Shown here: positions 11,838 to 13,434 of the stretch, piece after piece | Layout: every line of letters begins with the position of its first letter | Numbering within the stretch: position 1 is the first letter of the stretch | Source: Gemmatimonadota bacterium | GTDB lineage: Bacteria; Gemmatimonadota; Gemmatimonadetes; Gemmatimonadales; GWC2-71-9 | Length of the DNA: 13,434 nucleotides | NCBI GenBank assembly: GCA_003220855.1 | Contig: QHTP01000012.1 | Coordinates: 1 to 13,434 of the forward strand | Direction: 5' to 3' | Translations under genes and position numbers: made by a program | Notes under the pieces: generated by a model | The model's input: the letters and a program-made list of their open reading frames with translations, nothing else | The model's database searches: none | What the model was told of the DNA's origin: nothing

Positions 11838-13124
11838 ATGGTCCCGCCCCTACGGAAAGCCCGGGCCAGGCTCGCGACGGCGGTGGCCGTGCTGATCGCC
11901 GCCGTCGCGCTGCTCCACTATGACATCGCCCCGGTCCCCACCTGGTTCTACGTCCTCGCCTGGTATCCCACCCTGGTCGTGTTCGATCAGATCGTGGTGC
12001 TGCTGGGCGGCGAGTCGCTGCTCGCCCGGCCGCCCGAGCTGGCGGCGATGCTGTGGTGGTCGGCCGTCATCTGGTTCCTGTTCGAGGTGGTCAACTTCCG
12101 CCTCCAGAACTGGTACTACGTGTTCCTGCCGCCGCATCGCCTGGACCGTTGGGCCGGCATCACCATCTCGCTCGCCACGGTCGTGCCTGCCGTCCTGCTT
12201 CCGGAGCGCATGCTCGACCGGCTGGGCGTGTGGCACGACCTGCGTGCGCGGCCCGTCTCGCTCACGCCCGCGCACCTGCGAGCCGCCTGGTGGGCCGGCT
12301 GGGCCACGCTCGCGCTGGTGCTCGCGTTTCCGCGGTACCTCTATCCCCTCACCTGGGGTGCGGTGTGGCTCGTCACCGAGCCGCTCTTGTACCGGCGCGA
12401 CCCGGAGCACTCCCTGCTCGGCGACGTGGCGCGCGGTGCGTGGGGGCGGATCGCGCGCCTCATGACGGCGGGCCTCGTGGCCGGAGCATTGTGGGAATCG
12501 TTCAACGCGATGGCGCGGGGACGGTGGATTTACACGGTTCCATTCCTGGAACACTCGAAGATCTTCGAAATGCCGCCCGTGGGGTTCATCGGATTTCCGT
12601 TCTTCGCACTCGAGCTGTGGTCACTGTATCATCTGCTCGCGCCGCGCACGACGCCGCGCGCGCTCGTCGGCACCGCGGTGTTCGTGCTGCTGGCGCTTGC
12701 GGGGATCGATCGGTGGACCGTGAGCTCGACGGCGCCACGGCTGGCCGATCTGCCGGGCGTCACCAACGCCGTGCACGAGCGCCTCCGGAGCGCCGGATGG
12801 GACGACGTGTTCCGGGTGGCCCGCACCCCCGTCGCAGAGCTCGCGTACCGCGCCAACCTGAGCCCGGGCGAAGCCCGCGCGGCCCGCGCGGCGGCGCGCC
12901 TCGTGACGCTGCGCGGCATCGGGAGCGCGCACGCGGCCGCCCTGATCGGCAACGGGATTGGCAGCGTGGAAGCGCTGGCGGCCGCGGACCCCGACACGGT
13001 GTGGCGTCTGGTGCGGGACGGCCCCCGGCCCACGCCCGCCGAGGTGCGGGTGTGGGTGCGCGCGGCGCAAACGGAAGGCGGCTCCACGCCTCGCCTCAGC
13101 GACCCCCAGCGACCCCCGCCGTAG
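11838..13124 (+). CDS. Polytopic membrane protein fused to a tandem helix-hairpin-helix (DUF4332-like) C-terminus
   Basis: A 428-residue protein in two parts. Residues 1-292 hold about nine membrane helices (near 11-28, 36-57, 70-86, 105-123, 149-164, 167-184, 205-223, 246-268 and 274-292). Residues 300-410 form a soluble domain with two helix-hairpin-helix-like units; the second has the textbook core LRGIGSAHAAALIGNGIGSV (358-377), the first begins LADLPGVTNAVHERLRSAG. Such domains usually bind DNA non-specifically or mediate protein contacts, as in DUF4332. The membrane part carries a repeated E-x-x-N...W-x-Y motif (E83-N86-W92-Y94 and E220-N223-W230-Y232), suggesting internal duplication. 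I do not recognise the membrane family. ATG 11838 has only a weak ribosome site. The gene follows the serine hydrolase by 54 bp, with a hairpin between, and its 3' end overlaps the convergent aldo/keto reductase by 29 bp. Confidence 0.85.
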   Translation: MVPPLRKARARLATAVAVLIAAVALLHYDIAPVPTWFYVLAWYPTLVVFDQIVVLLGGESLLARPPELAAMLWWSAVIWFLFEVVNFRLQNWYYVFLPPHRLDRWAGITISLATVVPAVLLPERMLDRLGVWHDLRARPVSLTPAHLRAAWWAGWATLALVLAFPRYLYPLTWGAVWLVTEPLLYRRDPEHSLLGDVARGAWGRIARLMTAGLVAGALWESFNAMARGRWIYTVPFLEHSKIFEMPPVGFIGFPFFALELWSLYHLLAPRTTPRALVGTAVFVLLALAGIDRWTVSSTAPRLADLPGVTNAVHERLRSAGWDDVFRVARTPVAELAYRANLSPGEARAARAAARLVTLRGIGSAHAAALIGNGIGSVEALAAADPDTVWRLVRDGPRPTPAEVRVWVRAAQTEGGSTPRLSDPQRPPP

Positions 13125-13434
13125 GCCGCACCGGTCCCGTCCCGGCCCCGGTTCGCGAGATGGCGGCCGCGATCTCGTCGAGATCCGCTGTCGTGAGCTC
13201 GAGTGTCGCCGCGCCGATCCAGCCGTCCACCTGCGCCGCCGTGCGGGCGCCGACGATCGCCCCCGTCACGCCGGGCCAGGCGAGCGTCCACGCCACCGCG
13301 ACGGCGGAGACGGTCGCGCCGTGCCGCCGCGCGATGGGCTTGAGCGCGTCGCGCAGCGCGAGATTCTTGCCCAGGGCGGGCTGCTGGAACTGGGGGCTGC
13401 GGCGGCGCCAGTCGTCCTGGGCCAGCGCCGCGAC
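13096..13434 (-). CDS. Aldo/keto reductase, C-terminal part (cut by the window edge)
   Basis: The last 112 residues of an NADPH-dependent aldo/keto reductase; the N-terminal half, with the catalytic Tyr, lies beyond the right edge. The visible part has the family order: DDWRRRSPQF, then LRDALKPIARRHGATVSAVA (28-47), a WTLAWPGVTGAIVGART stretch (49-65) carrying the cofactor-phosphate-binding GART...Q segment, and the closing helix LTTADLDEI (80-88). The nearest style is the IolS/YghZ-like group (inference). The frame is open to position 13434, so an internal GTG at 13296 is not the start. Its last codons overlap the 3' end of the helix-hairpin-helix gene tail-to-tail by 29 bp, and its stop codon lies in a 10-bp tandem duplication. 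Confidence 0.9.
   Translation of the reverse strand, partial: VAALAQDDWRRRSPQFQQPALGKNLALRDALKPIARRHGATVSAVAVAWTLAWPGVTGAIVGARTAAQVDGWIGAATLELTTADLDEIAAAISRTGAGTGPVRPTAGVAGGR
13098..13117. repeat. Tandem 10-bp duplication in the convergent gene overlap
   Basis: AGCGACCCCC occurs twice head to tail (13098-13107 and 13108-13117). Because 10 is not a multiple of three, the extra copy shifts the final codons of both overlapping genes and sets where each one stops. It looks like a replication-slippage event in a C-rich stretch. Confidence 0.7.

Overview
The window is GC-rich, densely packed bacterial DNA with no rRNA, tRNA, CRISPR array or insertion sequence that I could see. Three features point to a soil or sediment bacterium of the Gemmatimonadota type or a relative: a large secreted Asp-box (Vps10/sortilin-like) protein followed by a TonB-dependent receptor with a carboxypeptidase-like N-terminal domain, signal peptides ending in Ala-Gln, and G/C-rich third codon positions. 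This assignment is inference from gene style; there is no phylogenetic marker here.

Layout. Position 35-430 (+) is a small four-helix membrane protein, possibly cut by the left edge. It converges on a minus-strand cluster read from 4201 down to 454: a Sad/YneI-type succinate-semialdehyde dehydrogenase, a DUF72 protein joined to it by a GTGA stop/start overlap, then after about 100 bp a tight trio. The trio is a four-helix, four-histidine membrane protein resembling cytochrome b561, a second four-helix membrane protein, and a Tat-exported Rieske [2Fe-2S] protein. Its genes are separated by a single base (TGA-N-ATG) and look like a compact membrane electron-transfer module.

About 209 bp of non-coding DNA (4202-4410) separates this cluster from a divergent plus-strand cluster. 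That cluster is a 74-residue acidic, Trp-rich protein, the approximately 1,070-residue Asp-box propeller protein, the TonB-dependent receptor (ATGA overlap), a serine beta-lactamase-like hydrolase (15 bp gap), and a polytopic membrane protein with two C-terminal helix-hairpin-helix motifs (54 bp gap). The exported proteins share a predicted Gln at mature position 1. A plausible reading is one operon for outer-membrane ligand capture, uptake and processing; the substrate is unknown. At the right edge the C-terminal part of an aldo/keto reductase on the minus strand overlaps the tail of the helix-hairpin-helix gene.

The most interesting items are the b-type/Rieske mini-operon with regularly spaced histidines, the membrane/helix-hairpin-helix fusion with an internally duplicated membrane motif, and a 9-bp perfect inverted repeat that abuts the ribosome binding site of the Asp-box protein.
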